DNA of 64,000 nt from Silvibacterium bohemicum (GTDB lineage: Bacteria > Acidobacteriota > Terriglobia > Terriglobales > Acidobacteriaceae). A program made the translations under genes and the position numbers. Under the pieces are notes generated by a model that was given only the letters and a program-made list of their open reading frames with translations, searched no databases and was not told where the DNA came from. The DNA lies in contig NZ_LBHJ01000014.1 in assembly GCF_001006305.1 (NCBI RefSeq), positions 109,437 to 173,436 on the forward strand. The letters are read 5' to 3'. Shown here piece by piece: positions 34,439 to 43,533 of the stretch. Numbering within the stretch: the first letter of the stretch is position 1; each line of letters starts with the position of its first letter.

Positions 34439-37215
34439 GCGGGTGCTCCCATCTTTACTTTTTTGGTTGCTCCCGCCGATGCTGTCATTTTCGTGTAGAG
34501 GTCAAATAGCTTTTCCAGCCGCTCGGTGTCGTTCTTGAAACGGCGGCCAATATAGATACGCTCTAATACCTCATCGTTACGCTCATGCGCATGATGCAGA
34601 TCGTAGGGCATCTTTTCGGGATCGTAGAGATCGGCGATGGTTGCAGGGAAATGTTCCTCGCGCGCCAGCAGGATATCCTCGGCGCAGCGCGTGAGGTCGG
34701 CTTTGTTTTTGTCGGTCAGCGTGGGGACGGGAAACGTGTTCCAGCCGAGAGTACTTGAGTAGCGGTAATCAGTCTTGATCCTGCCACATACGGCGGCAAT
34801 CCAGACAAGATGCATTCGCGAGGCTATTAGCGCGAAATTCCAAATTGGGGCATCGAAGAATCCGAAAGCAGCGTTAGAGAGAATTGCACCAGGCGGGAGC
34901 AGCCCAATTGGCAGGTACTCGCGAGACTCCGACGAGGCACTCGGAACTACCAGAACAGCTTCTCTTCCAGTCTGCCGTACTTGTTGGAAAGCCCATGGCG
35001 TTTTGGTGCCCTCATTGGTCAGCTTCTTAGTACTCTTTGCTCGCATCTCTTTGACCAACGACACGCGTACCGCAATCTTTTCAATCCTCAAAGCGCGCTC
35101 TTTGTTCTCGGCGTCAATCCACAAGCAATACCTAAGAGCCCCGTCAATCGCCTCACTAGCTCCAACATATTGATATATAAATTCGTTTGCCGATGAATCA
35201 GATCGGCGAAGTTTCTGAGCCTCATCCAATCCGAAAAGTAAGTTTCCACCGTCGGCTGGTTTACTTCCGTTAACCATTTCAGCCACGTCGGAGATGGCGG
35301 TTGAACGTGGCTCAATAACCAAATTCTTGAAAGGCACCAGATATGGGCTGATATTCTCAACTTCGCGTCGAAGCGGAGCTGCTCCAGCTGCGTTCTCAAA
35401 TAGAACAGCTTTTCGCCCCGCTTTTATCCCTAGGCCGATAATTACGACGGTGACTCCGGCATTGTGCGACGCAAGGTTCGCCCACTTAAAAGAGGTGTGA
35501 GCAAACAAAATCTCCTGTCCGCGATCAAAAATTAAGGGCCAAAGCCTTGCAACCTGCTCACCTTGAGCTATCGAATTGGTGCTAACGAAGGCACAAGACG
35601 CAGGCGCATGTTGCGCGTATTGGGAAAACCTAAAGAACCACCCGCTTACGTAATCAAGTGACTTGAATGCATTGGAGTGTGGGGAGAACACGGTCTCGAT
35701 GTCACTCTTCTGTTCATCATTCTGCTTAGTTCCGCCCTTATACGGGGGATTACCGCAGATATATGTCTCTCCGCCTTCGTTCTCAAAGTCGATCTGTGCT
35801 TGATCCAACGGCGTGCTAAATAGGTCATCTGCCTGCAACTTCACGCCAACTCCCGTCGGAGGGCAGATACTAAGCCAGTCGAGCCGAAGCGCGTTGCCGC
35901 ATGTGATCCAGTTGTCTGCCCGAAGCGGTAGGAATTCAGTCAGGGCCAATTTTTGTCCGCGATATAGAACGTCGCCCTGGTACTCAGCGATAACAAGCGC
36001 AAGACGTGCAATCTCGGCCGGAAAGTCACGCAGCTCAATGCCCCGGAAGTTGGTAAGTGGAATTTCGCTGCGAAGGTCCGGCTCACCTCGTCGCCGGTTG
36101 ATCTGGGCCTCGATGGCGCGCATCTCTTTGTACGCAATAACAAGAAAGTTGCCGGAGCCGCAAGCAGGATCAAATACCCGGATTTTCGCCATGCGCTTGC
36201 GTAAGTTGAGCAATGCTCGAGAATTCTCTCCTGCTTCTGCGAGCTGGGCACGTAGATCATCGAGGAAGAGCGGATTAAGCACTTTCAGAATATTCGGCAC
36301 GCTGGTGTAGTGCATACCAAGCGCACCTCGTTCCTCATCTTCCGCAACGGCTTGGATCATCGAACCGAAAATATCTGGGTTGATCTTCGTCCAGTCGAGG
36401 TTGCCGATATGCAACAAATAGGACCGCGCAATCTTGGTAAATCGGGGCGCGTCCATATTGCCAGAGAACAGCCCACCGTTCACGTAAGGGAACGTGTTAG
36501 CCCACCGGGGCAATCCGGCGCTGTCACGATCTGCTACTCGCGTATTCATGGCGCGGAACAGAGCGCCGACCACTTCATGCGTGTTGGAAGAATCTTTCGC
36601 GCTCATCTGCGCGATGGTGTCAGTGAACAAGCCCTTTCCAATAAAGATGTCGGTGTCTTCAGCGAAGAAGCAGAAGATGAGCCGAGCCATGAAGTGATTC
36701 ATGTCGTGGCGTCGTTCCGCCGTCCCCCACTCGGGATTGTCCTTCAGCAACTCGACATAGAGCCGGTTGAGGCGGCTGGTCGCCCGGATGTCGAATGAGT
36801 TTTCGGCGATCTGCCGAACGGTCGTGATGCCAGCGAGCGGCAGGAAGAACCCGAATTTATCGGGAAAGTCTCTATAGGCACAGGCGACGGTTTCCCCACT
36901 CCCCAGCTCCTCTGCCTCAAAATCCGTGCCGTCAGTCGCCAGGATGAACTTTGCTTTCGCCTTGGCAGTCGATGGACTGTCCTTAAGTGCCGTGAGTGTC
37001 TTCGTGACCTGCCCGTTGCCGCATGTGGCGATATGAATATTGTTGGTCTGGAGAACTCCGCCGAGGTCAGACTTGTTCGAGGCTCCGGCGCGGAGCCGCT
37101 TAATCGTGGTTTCCTTGTTCCCGAACGCTTCGAGGAAGGCATACGGAAAATTTGCCGAGTCGAACGCCTGATCCGCCAGCTGCGAAATTGCTTCTTCTAT
37201 CTCAACTGCGTTCAA
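34435..37215 (-). CDS. MmeI-like N6-adenine DNA methyltransferase
   Basis: A 926-residue class I methyltransferase with VFDPACGSGNF (SAM motif I, around residue 348) and GNPPY (motif IV, around 488), the NPPY of N6-adenine enzymes. A long C-terminal part would be the target recognition domain. No nuclease motif is obvious at the N-terminus, unlike fused type IIG enzymes. The TTG at 37215 is chosen because GGAGGAG lies 8-9 bases before it; a frame open to 37287 gives 24 extra residues without a ribosome site. It heads the operon and would protect self DNA. Confidence 0.85.
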   Translation of the reverse strand: MNAVEIEEAISQLADQAFDSANFPYAFLEAFGNKETTIKRLRAGASNKSDLGGVLQTNNIHIATCGNGQVTKTLTALKDSPSTAKAKAKFILATDGTDFEAEELGSGETVACAYRDFPDKFGFFLPLAGITTVRQIAENSFDIRATSRLNRLYVELLKDNPEWGTAERRHDMNHFMARLIFCFFAEDTDIFIGKGLFTDTIAQMSAKDSSNTHEVVGALFRAMNTRVADRDSAGLPRWANTFPYVNGGLFSGNMDAPRFTKIARSYLLHIGNLDWTKINPDIFGSMIQAVAEDEERGALGMHYTSVPNILKVLNPLFLDDLRAQLAEAGENSRALLNLRKRMAKIRVFDPACGSGNFLVIAYKEMRAIEAQINRRRGEPDLRSEIPLTNFRGIELRDFPAEIARLALVIAEYQGDVLYRGQKLALTEFLPLRADNWITCGNALRLDWLSICPPTGVGVKLQADDLFSTPLDQAQIDFENEGGETYICGNPPYKGGTKQNDEQKSDIETVFSPHSNAFKSLDYVSGWFFRFSQYAQHAPASCAFVSTNSIAQGEQVARLWPLIFDRGQEILFAHTSFKWANLASHNAGVTVVIIGLGIKAGRKAVLFENAAGAAPLRREVENISPYLVPFKNLVIEPRSTAISDVAEMVNGSKPADGGNLLFGLDEAQKLRRSDSSANEFIYQYVGASEAIDGALRYCLWIDAENKERALRIEKIAVRVSLVKEMRAKSTKKLTNEGTKTPWAFQQVRQTGREAVLVVPSASSESREYLPIGLLPPGAILSNAAFGFFDAPIWNFALIASRMHLVWIAAVCGRIKTDYRYSSTLGWNTFPVPTLTDKNKADLTRCAEDILLAREEHFPATIADLYDPEKMPYDLHHAHERNDEVLERIYIGRRFKNDTERLEKLFDLYTKMTASAGATKKVKMGAPA

Positions 37216-37502
37216 CGGTTCGCTCCTCCAGCCACAACAACCTGCCTCATCCAGCCCCACCGTCGCGATAATCGCTTTCACGAGCAAACTTGCGGTCCGG
37301 AAGTTCGTCGGTCTTCGTTTCCCGTTTCCTTATTATCAGGCCAAGGCCCCCGTGTCAGTCTCTAGACCTTGCCAGAGGCCCGCACTCAAAGTGGCCGGAC
37401 CGTTCGGCCCGCGCAAGCGTTTTCAATTTAGATCAGAAACGGTTACTGGCCCCTGCCCGTGGAGTTCTGGTCCGTGTGCGCTCTGTCGTCTCAAGCCTCT
37501 TT

Positions 37503-37722
37503 CCCCGTGACCCCGAGATACGGCGGGCGATTGGCACTCTAGCCACCGCCGCTTGCCGTCAATGACGGATTTTGGCTCCCCTCCCCCGCCCGGCAAAGAA
37601 CGCCTGTTCGGGCGGGGCAGTAACCCCAAATTCCTATGACTGCTGCGCTCATTTGCGGCGGCATCCCCGTGCCTTCTTTCGCCCCCGCCGTTGGGGGTCA
37701 CTTGAAGCGAAAGAGGCTCAAA
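37503..37722 (+). promoter_or_regulatory. Structured leader repeat, copy 3 (before ardC)
   Basis: Same ordered blocks as copy 1, with a longer variable hairpin: CCCGCCCG pairs with CGGGCGGG around an AAAGAACG-containing loop, which replaces the short stem in copies 1 and 2. The CCCCCGCCGTTGGGGG stem and GAAAGAGG precede the ArdC start at 37723. Different sequences forming a stem at the same place supports a conserved structure. Confidence 0.72.
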
Positions 37723-38715
37723 ATGACGACAGCAACAGCGCACAGAAAACCCGAAACGCACCGCGCGAGCGAGACCCCTGCCCGCGATCCGATGCAGGAA
37801 TTCGCGAACCGCATCATCGCCGAACTTGAGAACGGCGTGAAGCCCTGGGTTCGCCCCTGGGACCCGGACAAGGCCGGTGGGCCGCAGGCTCCCTTCAATC
37901 CCATTACCGGCAAACGGTATCACGGCATCAATGTGCTCATCCTTGGCATGGACCTTCGTGCCTTCCAGAGCGGCGATCCCCGCTGGATGACCTACCAGCA
38001 GGCAGTAGGAAGAAAGTGGCAGGTTCGCAAAGGGGAGCGGTCAACGACCATCTTCTTCACCAAGCCCTACGAGGTCGAAGACGAAGATTCAGACGACGGT
38101 AGGAAGATGATTAGGGTTCTGAAACACTACGCCGTGTTTCATGCATCGCAGATCGATGGTATCCCTGCCTATGAGGCACCGTCCGTCGAAGCCGCACCAT
38201 GGACGTGCCCTGAAGCCGCCGACATCATCCTGAAAAACAGCGGCGCTGTCGTAAGGACTGGCGGAGATCGAGCCTTCTATTCGCCCGCAACCGATCACAT
38301 CCAGTTGCCACCGGAACACGCGTTTCGCGGACCCGAAGAATTTGCTGCAACATCATTGCATGAACTCGCCCACTGGACCGGGCATCCTTCCCGCCTCAAC
38401 CGCGATCTTCGAAATCGCTTTGGATCATCCGCCTATGCGATGGAAGAACTTCGTGCCGAGCTGGCATCAGCTTTTGTCGCCAATGAAATCGGTATCCCGA
38501 CCGACATCCCGCAACACGCCAGCTACATCGCGACCTGGATCAAAGCGCTCAAGGACGACAAGCGTGAGATCTTCCGTGCAGCAGCCGACGCGCAGCGGAT
38601 CGCTTCCATGGAACTTGGCTTCCATCCCGACTACGCGGCGCAAGTGGAGAGCGGACTGGCAAACACCGCCTCGGTCGAATCAGGCTCAGATCGAGCCATT
38701 CCCACTCCGGGCTGA
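37723..38715 (+). CDS. ardC: ArdC-like antirestriction protein
   Basis: A 330-residue protein. The N-terminal ssDNA-binding domain (about 20-150) has FNPITGKRYHGINVLIL and RKGERSTTIFF. The C-terminal zincin-like peptidase domain has HELAHWTGH (213-221), with Glu214 as catalytic base. ArdC proteins ride in with transferred DNA and protect it from host restriction. The element also carries a methyltransferase/helicase/nuclease operon, so ArdC acts for entry into new hosts. The start uses GAAAGAGG and ignores an upstream frame inside the leader. Confidence 0.88.
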   Translation: MTTATAHRKPETHRASETPARDPMQEFANRIIAELENGVKPWVRPWDPDKAGGPQAPFNPITGKRYHGINVLILGMDLRAFQSGDPRWMTYQQAVGRKWQVRKGERSTTIFFTKPYEVEDEDSDDGRKMIRVLKHYAVFHASQIDGIPAYEAPSVEAAPWTCPEAADIILKNSGAVVRTGGDRAFYSPATDHIQLPPEHAFRGPEEFAATSLHELAHWTGHPSRLNRDLRNRFGSSAYAMEELRAELASAFVANEIGIPTDIPQHASYIATWIKALKDDKREIFRAAADAQRIASMELGFHPDYAAQVESGLANTASVESGSDRAIPTPG

Positions 38716-38847
38716 TCCCGGAGTCCTTGGTTGGCCCTTGAGGTCGGTCTGTTGTTCAATCTAAGCCCCACGTCGATACGGAGAAATCTTCGGATGCTTT
38801 GCAGCCATGCATAATGCACTATCGTTGTTTGATATCAGAGGTCTTCA

Positions 38848-39765
38848 ATGAGACGCATTGAACTGAAAATCACCTTCATCGACGATGACGGGACAACGCG
38901 CGAAGAGAGCCAAAGCGCGGAAACGTCTTACACACCGGATAGCGCCGGGGAACATAGACTCGCTCATAATCTTGCCACGGAGATGAAGGTTATAGTCGGC
39001 GAACAAGCCGAACCGAAACACAACGGCACGGCCCGTGGATGGCTGGAATTTCCCGGCGTTACGTCGAACATCGCGCAGTATTTCGATGTTCGAAATTCGC
39101 AAGCCATTTGGTTTGAACTGACGAAGCTGATTATGGGTGCCGAAGGCGATCTCGTCCTTGCCCAAACCTACAAAGCTCTCGAACCATCCCAGGAGCCACC
39201 CTTCGAAGACGACTTAGCCATAAACGATCTGTACTATATCCACGACCGCAAAATGACCCTGTTGAATCAGTCGATTCAAGACCTCATAAAAGTGCAGGAC
39301 CTCGTCAATCGCCTTCTTCACGAAAGCCTCGGTGGGGATCTTGTCGATACCAGTAAGCCGACCTGGGAGAAGTCTCAACTCACGCGTGAAAATGTCGCAA
39401 AGAGACTGGAAACGAGGCGCGCCAACGGCGCAATTTCGCAGGCAGACTTCGATGCCATAACCCAGGCCCTAGCGATTCCAAGCAGCAAACCCGGAGCGGA
39501 TATAGCCATTGCCTACAGGAACCGTCTGATGCACCACATGCGGCCTTCGGTGGACTATTCCATGTTCTTTTCCTCGCTGGAGTCGCGCACCGGAGAGGAA
39601 GTTAAAGACGCGCAAGGCAAAGTCGTTCGAAGAGTGCATACTCTTCGAACCCGGCCACCTGTTGAATATCGGTTTAGTGAATTGGTCAAATCGTGTGCCG
39701 AATACCTCGACGCAGTTGTAGCGATGCTGGAACGGCTCAGCCAAATCGAATTGCTGCGCCGGTGA
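38848..39765 (+). CDS. Possible HEPN-domain protein
   Basis: A 305-residue soluble protein. The C-terminal half has AIAYRNRLMHHMRPSVDY, matching the R-x4-6-H motif of HEPN ribonucleases and related folds, within a helical context (SQIELLRR end). The N-terminal half, with KITFIDDDGTT, is not recognised. HEPN proteins often act as RNases in defence. It follows ArdC and precedes a fourth leader copy, so it lies in the element's defence and counter-defence zone. Confidence 0.5.
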   Translation: MRRIELKITFIDDDGTTREESQSAETSYTPDSAGEHRLAHNLATEMKVIVGEQAEPKHNGTARGWLEFPGVTSNIAQYFDVRNSQAIWFELTKLIMGAEGDLVLAQTYKALEPSQEPPFEDDLAINDLYYIHDRKMTLLNQSIQDLIKVQDLVNRLLHESLGGDLVDTSKPTWEKSQLTRENVAKRLETRRANGAISQADFDAITQALAIPSSKPGADIAIAYRNRLMHHMRPSVDYSMFFSSLESRTGEEVKDAQGKVVRRVHTLRTRPPVEYRFSELVKSCAEYLDAVVAMLERLSQIELLRR

Positions 39766-39815
39766 CGATTAAGTCCCGAAGCTCCGTCGAGCCTCTCTGA
39801 AGAATTTGCGAGCCA

Positions 39816-39922
39816 CCCCGCTACGGGCGGGGGGAAGGCACTTTAGCCGCCGCCGCTTGCTGTCAATGACGGATTTTGGCTCCCCCCTTCCCTACGGTCA
39901 CGGTCCCCCAAAAATCCTATGA
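39816..39922 (+). promoter_or_regulatory. Structured leader repeat, copy 4 (truncated)
   Basis: Matches the 5' half of the other leaders, including CCGCCGCCGCTTGCTGTCAA and CCCCCAAAAATCCTATGACA, then stops. From 39923 onward the sequence is SRAP coding DNA on the other strand. The gene that this leader once served has been lost or replaced. Confidence 0.65.
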
Positions 39923-40257
39923 CATTCATAGAACGCATTGACCGGGACAAGGCAGCGACGTTTCTTGACGGGTTCGCGCCACGTTTTGGAAGTCGTGATC
40001 GTTTCCGCACGAGCGTTGATTGTAGAAAGCCCTTTTACGGAGTCGAGATCTTTGGTGAAGAACGGAACCAGACCCCACCGCGCGAGGACCAGTTCGCGGT
40101 CGCCCGTCTCCCGGCTTTGCCTGATGATGAGCTGATTGGTTGTGGGCGATACGTTGTAATCGGAATCCGGCATGGGCATCTCGGCAAGATTGCCTTCGCA
40201 GTGAAACCACTCAGCGATCTTCTGCTTATCGCTTCTTCTGACGTATCTCCCGCACAT
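39898..40257 (-). pseudogene. Truncated SRAP/YedK-type protein
   Basis: Starts MCGRYV with the nucleophilic Cys2 that crosslinks abasic sites in ssDNA, and continues normally to VNAFYEC. A full SRAP protein is about 220 residues; this stops at 119, with the last residues encoded by the leader copy read backward. The junction is within CTATGACATTC. Loss of the C-terminal half, including the conserved Glu/His region, makes it probably inactive. Confidence 0.75.
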
Positions 40258-40266
40258 CGTTTCTCC

Positions 40267-41064
40267 TTACAGCTCAACCTTCCAGTATTCGAGGGCCGCG
40301 AGAACTTTTTCGCGTGGATAAAACTCGCCCGCATGTTCGAGATCATGCCGAATAGCAGCGAGGCGTTTGTCTGCCGAAGTTCTTATCGTCGCGTTGAGTT
40401 CGACCACACCGAGCGGCACCCCTTCCCCCTGCTTCATCGGCCAGGACTCTGGATAGGCCTCCCAGTCGGTCCATTTGCTTAGAGCCTCATTCGTGGCGGA
40501 CAGATGCTCATGGTCGCATTGCCAGCCATAAAGGTTAAACGCGCAAATCCGCAGCAAAGCTTTCACCTCAGGCATGGTGTCGGTGAAAGCCTTCAGCGGC
40601 GTCGGCAACAGCACCATGTTTCCTACGCATGAGAAGAACGCATGATCTTGGATGACGAGATTGGAAAGCTGATAGCTCGCATCATCAACGCCCCAAATGT
40701 GACAGCACGACCAGTTCTTACGCAGGTTCTTTCGAAGGCCGAGAGCGAGCGTCAGCGCTTTATTCGCATGAATGTTGCCTTCGGTTTTGTGGACAGACTG
40801 TCCCGTCGCACGACTGGTATTCATCTGCGGTTCTGACCATTTGCCTTTGTAGAACAATCCTCTTCTTGCGTGCTCAGGAAACCATATTGGCAGCAGCTTG
40901 AAGGTTTCGGGTGAAACCCACCTTGCGGTCTTTTCGATCAAAGCCATGATTTCGCGCAAGCTCAACACGCGACGCAGTTCAGTCAGTCCATCGGGAAATG
41001 GTTCCATGCTTATGGAGATGCCTTCCGATACGACATTACCATCGGAGTCTCTCGGAAGGTTCAA
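40267..41064 (-). CDS. HNH-like protein of unknown function
   Basis: A 265-residue protein. WSCCHIWGVDDASYQ, then CVGNMVLLPTPLKAFTDTMPEV and NLYGWQCDHE resemble the HNH-like region of an uncharacterised family with CxHIW and NLVLLP motifs. A metal-dependent nuclease is possible; the first His of the motif is there, but the full active site cannot be confirmed. It overlaps the partition protein by ATGA and so belongs to the parA operon. Confidence 0.55.
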   Translation of the reverse strand: MNLPRDSDGNVVSEGISISMEPFPDGLTELRRVLSLREIMALIEKTARWVSPETFKLLPIWFPEHARRGLFYKGKWSEPQMNTSRATGQSVHKTEGNIHANKALTLALGLRKNLRKNWSCCHIWGVDDASYQLSNLVIQDHAFFSCVGNMVLLPTPLKAFTDTMPEVKALLRICAFNLYGWQCDHEHLSATNEALSKWTDWEAYPESWPMKQGEGVPLGVVELNATIRTSADKRLAAIRHDLEHAGEFYPREKVLAALEYWKVEL

Positions 41065-41393
41065 GAGCGAGAACCCCCTTCCCTTTCCAAAGCCGCTGTC
41101 GCCACTTCCAGCAATTCTCCAAGGGTAATTTTTCTGTCGTCCGCAAGCCTGTAGATTCTTGCATGTGTCTCCGCCGTCACCTTTGTATTGAACTGCACAT
41201 TGCGACCTGTGCGATAGGTCCGAGGCTTTCGCCGCTCCGCCTTGGTCTGCTTTGCGGCCTGACGGCTTGGAAAATTGTTCTGCTCGGCAAGCTTCGTGAT
41301 CGTCTCTTCCTCGACAGGCTTTTCCGGTTTCGCTTTTGTCGTAAAAACGGGCGCGTCTTTGAGATTGGCAAACGGATTGACGCGTTCATTCAT
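41061..41393 (-). CDS. Small RHH partition protein (ParB/ParG-like)
   Basis: A 110-residue protein with a flexible basic N-terminal tail (KTKAERRKPRTYRT) and a ribbon-helix-helix end VQFNTKVTAETHARIYRLADD. ParG-type centromere binders have this build. It follows parA with an ATGA overlap. It should bind repeats upstream of parA and stimulate ParA ATPase through its tail. An alternative is a plain stability protein without partition function. Confidence 0.75.
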   Translation of the reverse strand: MNERVNPFANLKDAPVFTTKAKPEKPVEEETITKLAEQNNFPSRQAAKQTKAERRKPRTYRTGRNVQFNTKVTAETHARIYRLADDRKITLGELLEVATAALEREGGSRS

Positions 41394-42103
41394 GCGGCAC
41401 CTGCGACAGCGGATGATTTCTGATCTTCTTTCCTACCGCCCTCCTCTGCTGCTAAACGCGCGAATACTTCCTCGACAAATTTCAGGACATTGATTTTCGC
41501 CTTGTCGATGTTGGGCACCTCCGCCGGATTGAGCCCGTCAAGCGTTTGCCGGAACGAGAACACGGCTTTGAATGCGTCGCGTTCGTTGAGTTCTGTTTCG
41601 AGCACAGGAATACCGGCATCGATCAATCCGTTCTGAATATGCGCAAGGCCACGCGTGCGGATCGACGCGCTGGTCCGCGTCAGCAGCACCGCATAGGGTT
41701 TTGGCTTGCCGGTCATCTTTTCACTCTGCAACACAACACGGATCGCCCTACTCGCTTCATTCGCATCGAGCTGCGAGCCTTGCGTTGGAATGACCACAAA
41801 ATCCGCCTGCGAGATTGCGTAGATCACCGTTTTCGATGCTGTGCCTTCAAGATCGACGATGACGAAGGGCGTTTGTGCTGCCGCATCTTCGATGCGCTCG
41901 ATGATCGTGTCTTCATCAACGCCCGAGATGATCGTAAGACGCGACGGCGTGTTGCCACCTGTCGCCCAGGTCTGGATGGGATGATTGGGATCGGCGTCGA
42001 TGACCGTTACGTCGTAAATTTCAGCGATGGCGGTCGCGAACAAAAAGGCTGAAGTCGTTTTTCCGACTCCTCCCTTCGGCGATACGAAAGCGATGGTCGG
42101 CAT
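41390..42103 (-). CDS. parA: ParA-family partition ATPase
   Basis: A 237-residue deviant Walker ATPase: PKGGVGKTT (residues 9-17, signature Lys10 and Lys15) at the extreme N-terminus marks the short type Ib form without an HTH. Motif A' (VIDADPNHPIQ) and VIVDLEGTASK complete the fold. The start at 42103 has GGGAGGAGG upstream. It should segregate the element in its circular form and helps explain how a replicating copy persists. A copy of the dispersed repeat is translated near its C-terminus. Confidence 0.9.
   Translation of the reverse strand: MPTIAFVSPKGGVGKTTSAFLFATAIAEIYDVTVIDADPNHPIQTWATGGNTPSRLTIISGVDEDTIIERIEDAAAQTPFVIVDLEGTASKTVIYAISQADFVVIPTQGSQLDANEASRAIRVVLQSEKMTGKPKPYAVLLTRTSASIRTRGLAHIQNGLIDAGIPVLETELNERDAFKAVFSFRQTLDGLNPAEVPNIDKAKINVLKFVEEVFARLAAEEGGRKEDQKSSAVAGAA
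41424..41444 (-). repeat. Dispersed element repeat, copy 4 (inside parA end)
   Basis: Minus-strand GGCGGTAGGAAAGAAGA, in frame, encoding GGRKED near the ParA C-terminus. It is about 31 bases before the next start, too far for a ribosome site. Confidence 0.65.
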
Positions 42104-42136
42104 GGCCCCTCCTCCCGAGTTCAAAGAAAGGGAAAG

Positions 42137-42262
42137 ATATCAGATAGCTTTCCGATGACCAACAGCTATCTAACGGGGTTCCGAAAGCCTTCCGATACTT
42201 AGAGGAGTTCCTTTGGATATCCGTAAGCTATCCGGATACCAATCGGATATCCGATAGCTACC
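42137..42262. repeat. parS: Centromere-like/parA operator repeats
   Basis: A cluster of short direct and inverted copies built on GATAGCTTTCCGAT, AGCTATCTAACGG, TAAGCTATCCGGAT and GGATATCCGATAGCT, starting 34 bases before the parA start. The position, upstream of parA, fits an operator and centromere for ParA and its RHH partner. Confidence 0.7.
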
Positions 42263-42291
42263 ATTACATGGCTTTTCAAGATAATGGATGG

Positions 42292-42465
42292 TTAATGGCC
42301 GAATAGCATCAACGCCAGGGCACCGAGATTCACGCAGGAGTAGGGCAGGGGGCTGATCGGCCACTCCTGATCCAGAATTTCTCCGAAACGCTTCCTTAGC
42401 CATTTATCGTGCCTTTCGTCTTTGGGCGCGGGCAGGGCGTTGGTCAGGCTCTCGGTGCGTCTCAC
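42292..42465 (-). CDS. Possible small protein overlapping the repA 3' end
   Basis: A 57-residue frame from GTG at 42465, in another frame than repA. KDERHDKWLRKRFGEILDQEWPI has a helical look and codon use like its neighbours, and it ends at TAA before the parA operators. No family or ribosome site is clear. It may be a real small gene or a chance open frame in GC-rich DNA. Confidence 0.3.
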   Translation of the reverse strand: MRRTESLTNALPAPKDERHDKWLRKRFGEILDQEWPISPLPYSCVNLGALALMLFGH

Positions 42466-43525
42466 GGCTTATCGGAGCGCGTTTGTGGCGGGACCGGCAG
42501 AAGCCTACAAAAGCCGCTGACGGATTGGTGAGCGTCGGCTTTCCAGAGTCTTCCCAGAATCCGCGCCAGTCTCTTTCGAGAGCGTGTATGTCATATCCGG
42601 GTGCGGCGGCACGGCCTTCTTCATAGGCTTCTTCGGGAAGAGGCGGCAGGCTCTCGTCATCGGACGAGGAGGGGAGGGGCTTCTCTACCCACGCATTATC
42701 GCGATTGAACAAACCAACCATGTCCTTCGCTTCGTCGAAGATCAGCCTGTAATCCGGCAGGTGGTCGTGCTGCGCGATTTCTTTCAGATGCTGGCGAAAG
42801 CGGTTCAGTGAACTTTGTGAACCTGATTTCTTGAGCAGTGTCTCAAGTGAAATCTGCCATGAGCTTTGGCGACCGCAATGCTTACGCGCCAGCTCGTAGA
42901 TGCGGCGCTCCAGAGTCTTACCAAGCCGGAAATAGTCCCGGTGCAGGGTCAGAACCTCCTGCCCGCGAATGGCGTTGAATACCCAATCTGACAGCTTGAT
43001 TTCAACCCAAAGCAACCGGCCATCGAGGCCATGTTTTCGGCGTATGGCAGCAGCATCGATAAGGCCGAAGCTTTCGCGCTGCTCTTCATCGCCCGTGCGG
43101 ATATTAGTCGTAATGCGGGTGCCTGCAAGCCGGTCGATTGCTTCCACCAGACGCTCATAATCGCGCCCCGAGGTGCCTCGATTGGTGAAGATCAGCAAAT
43201 CGTAGCTTGTGATCTTGACCCGCTGACTGACTTTTTCCTGTCGCTTCAGTTTTTCCATAATCTGCGAAATGCAGTAGATCAGGATGTCTTTGTCATAGAT
43301 GGTCGCAAGACCTTTAACGCTCGGGACGATCTCCAACCAGTTCCCGTTGTGCTCATATCTCCGAATCTTGGTATCCTTCTGCTTCGATAACGAGAAGAAA
43401 GGATGTTCCATCTGCGGGATGAGATCCTTAAGAGCAGCGTCGGCCACGTCGCAGATGAAGAGGTCGCCATTCGCGTGTTTCGCTGGCAGAAGGTGGTCAT
43501 CAGGGTTCGTCGAATCAGCAGGCAT
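42404..43525 (-). CDS. repA: Replication initiator protein A (RPA family)
   Basis: A 373-residue initiator of the RPA type found on alphaproteobacterial plasmids. KKDTKIRRYEHNGN-like start (here KQKDTKIRRYEHNG), LATIYDKDILIYCISQIM, LLIFTNRGTSGRDYERL and VKWIEIKLSDWVFNAI-like segments (here LWVEIKLSDWVFNAI) are the typical order, and the tail HALERDWRGFWEDSGKP-like end is complete. It would bind the iterons that begin 9 bases upstream of its start and open the origin. No missing part is evident. Confidence 0.9.
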   Translation of the reverse strand: MPADSTNPDDHLLPAKHANGDLFICDVADAALKDLIPQMEHPFFSLSKQKDTKIRRYEHNGNWLEIVPSVKGLATIYDKDILIYCISQIMEKLKRQEKVSQRVKITSYDLLIFTNRGTSGRDYERLVEAIDRLAGTRITTNIRTGDEEQRESFGLIDAAAIRRKHGLDGRLLWVEIKLSDWVFNAIRGQEVLTLHRDYFRLGKTLERRIYELARKHCGRQSSWQISLETLLKKSGSQSSLNRFRQHLKEIAQHDHLPDYRLIFDEAKDMVGLFNRDNAWVEKPLPSSSDDESLPPLPEEAYEEGRAAAPGYDIHALERDWRGFWEDSGKPTLTNPSAAFVGFCRSRHKRAPISRETHREPDQRPARAQRRKAR

Positions 43526-43533
43526 CCATCTAC

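Noticed and set aside
42170..42403. 77-residue frame right after repA
   Set aside because: Its second half is translated from the parA operator repeats, so it is unlikely to be a real protein even though the start directly follows the repA stop.
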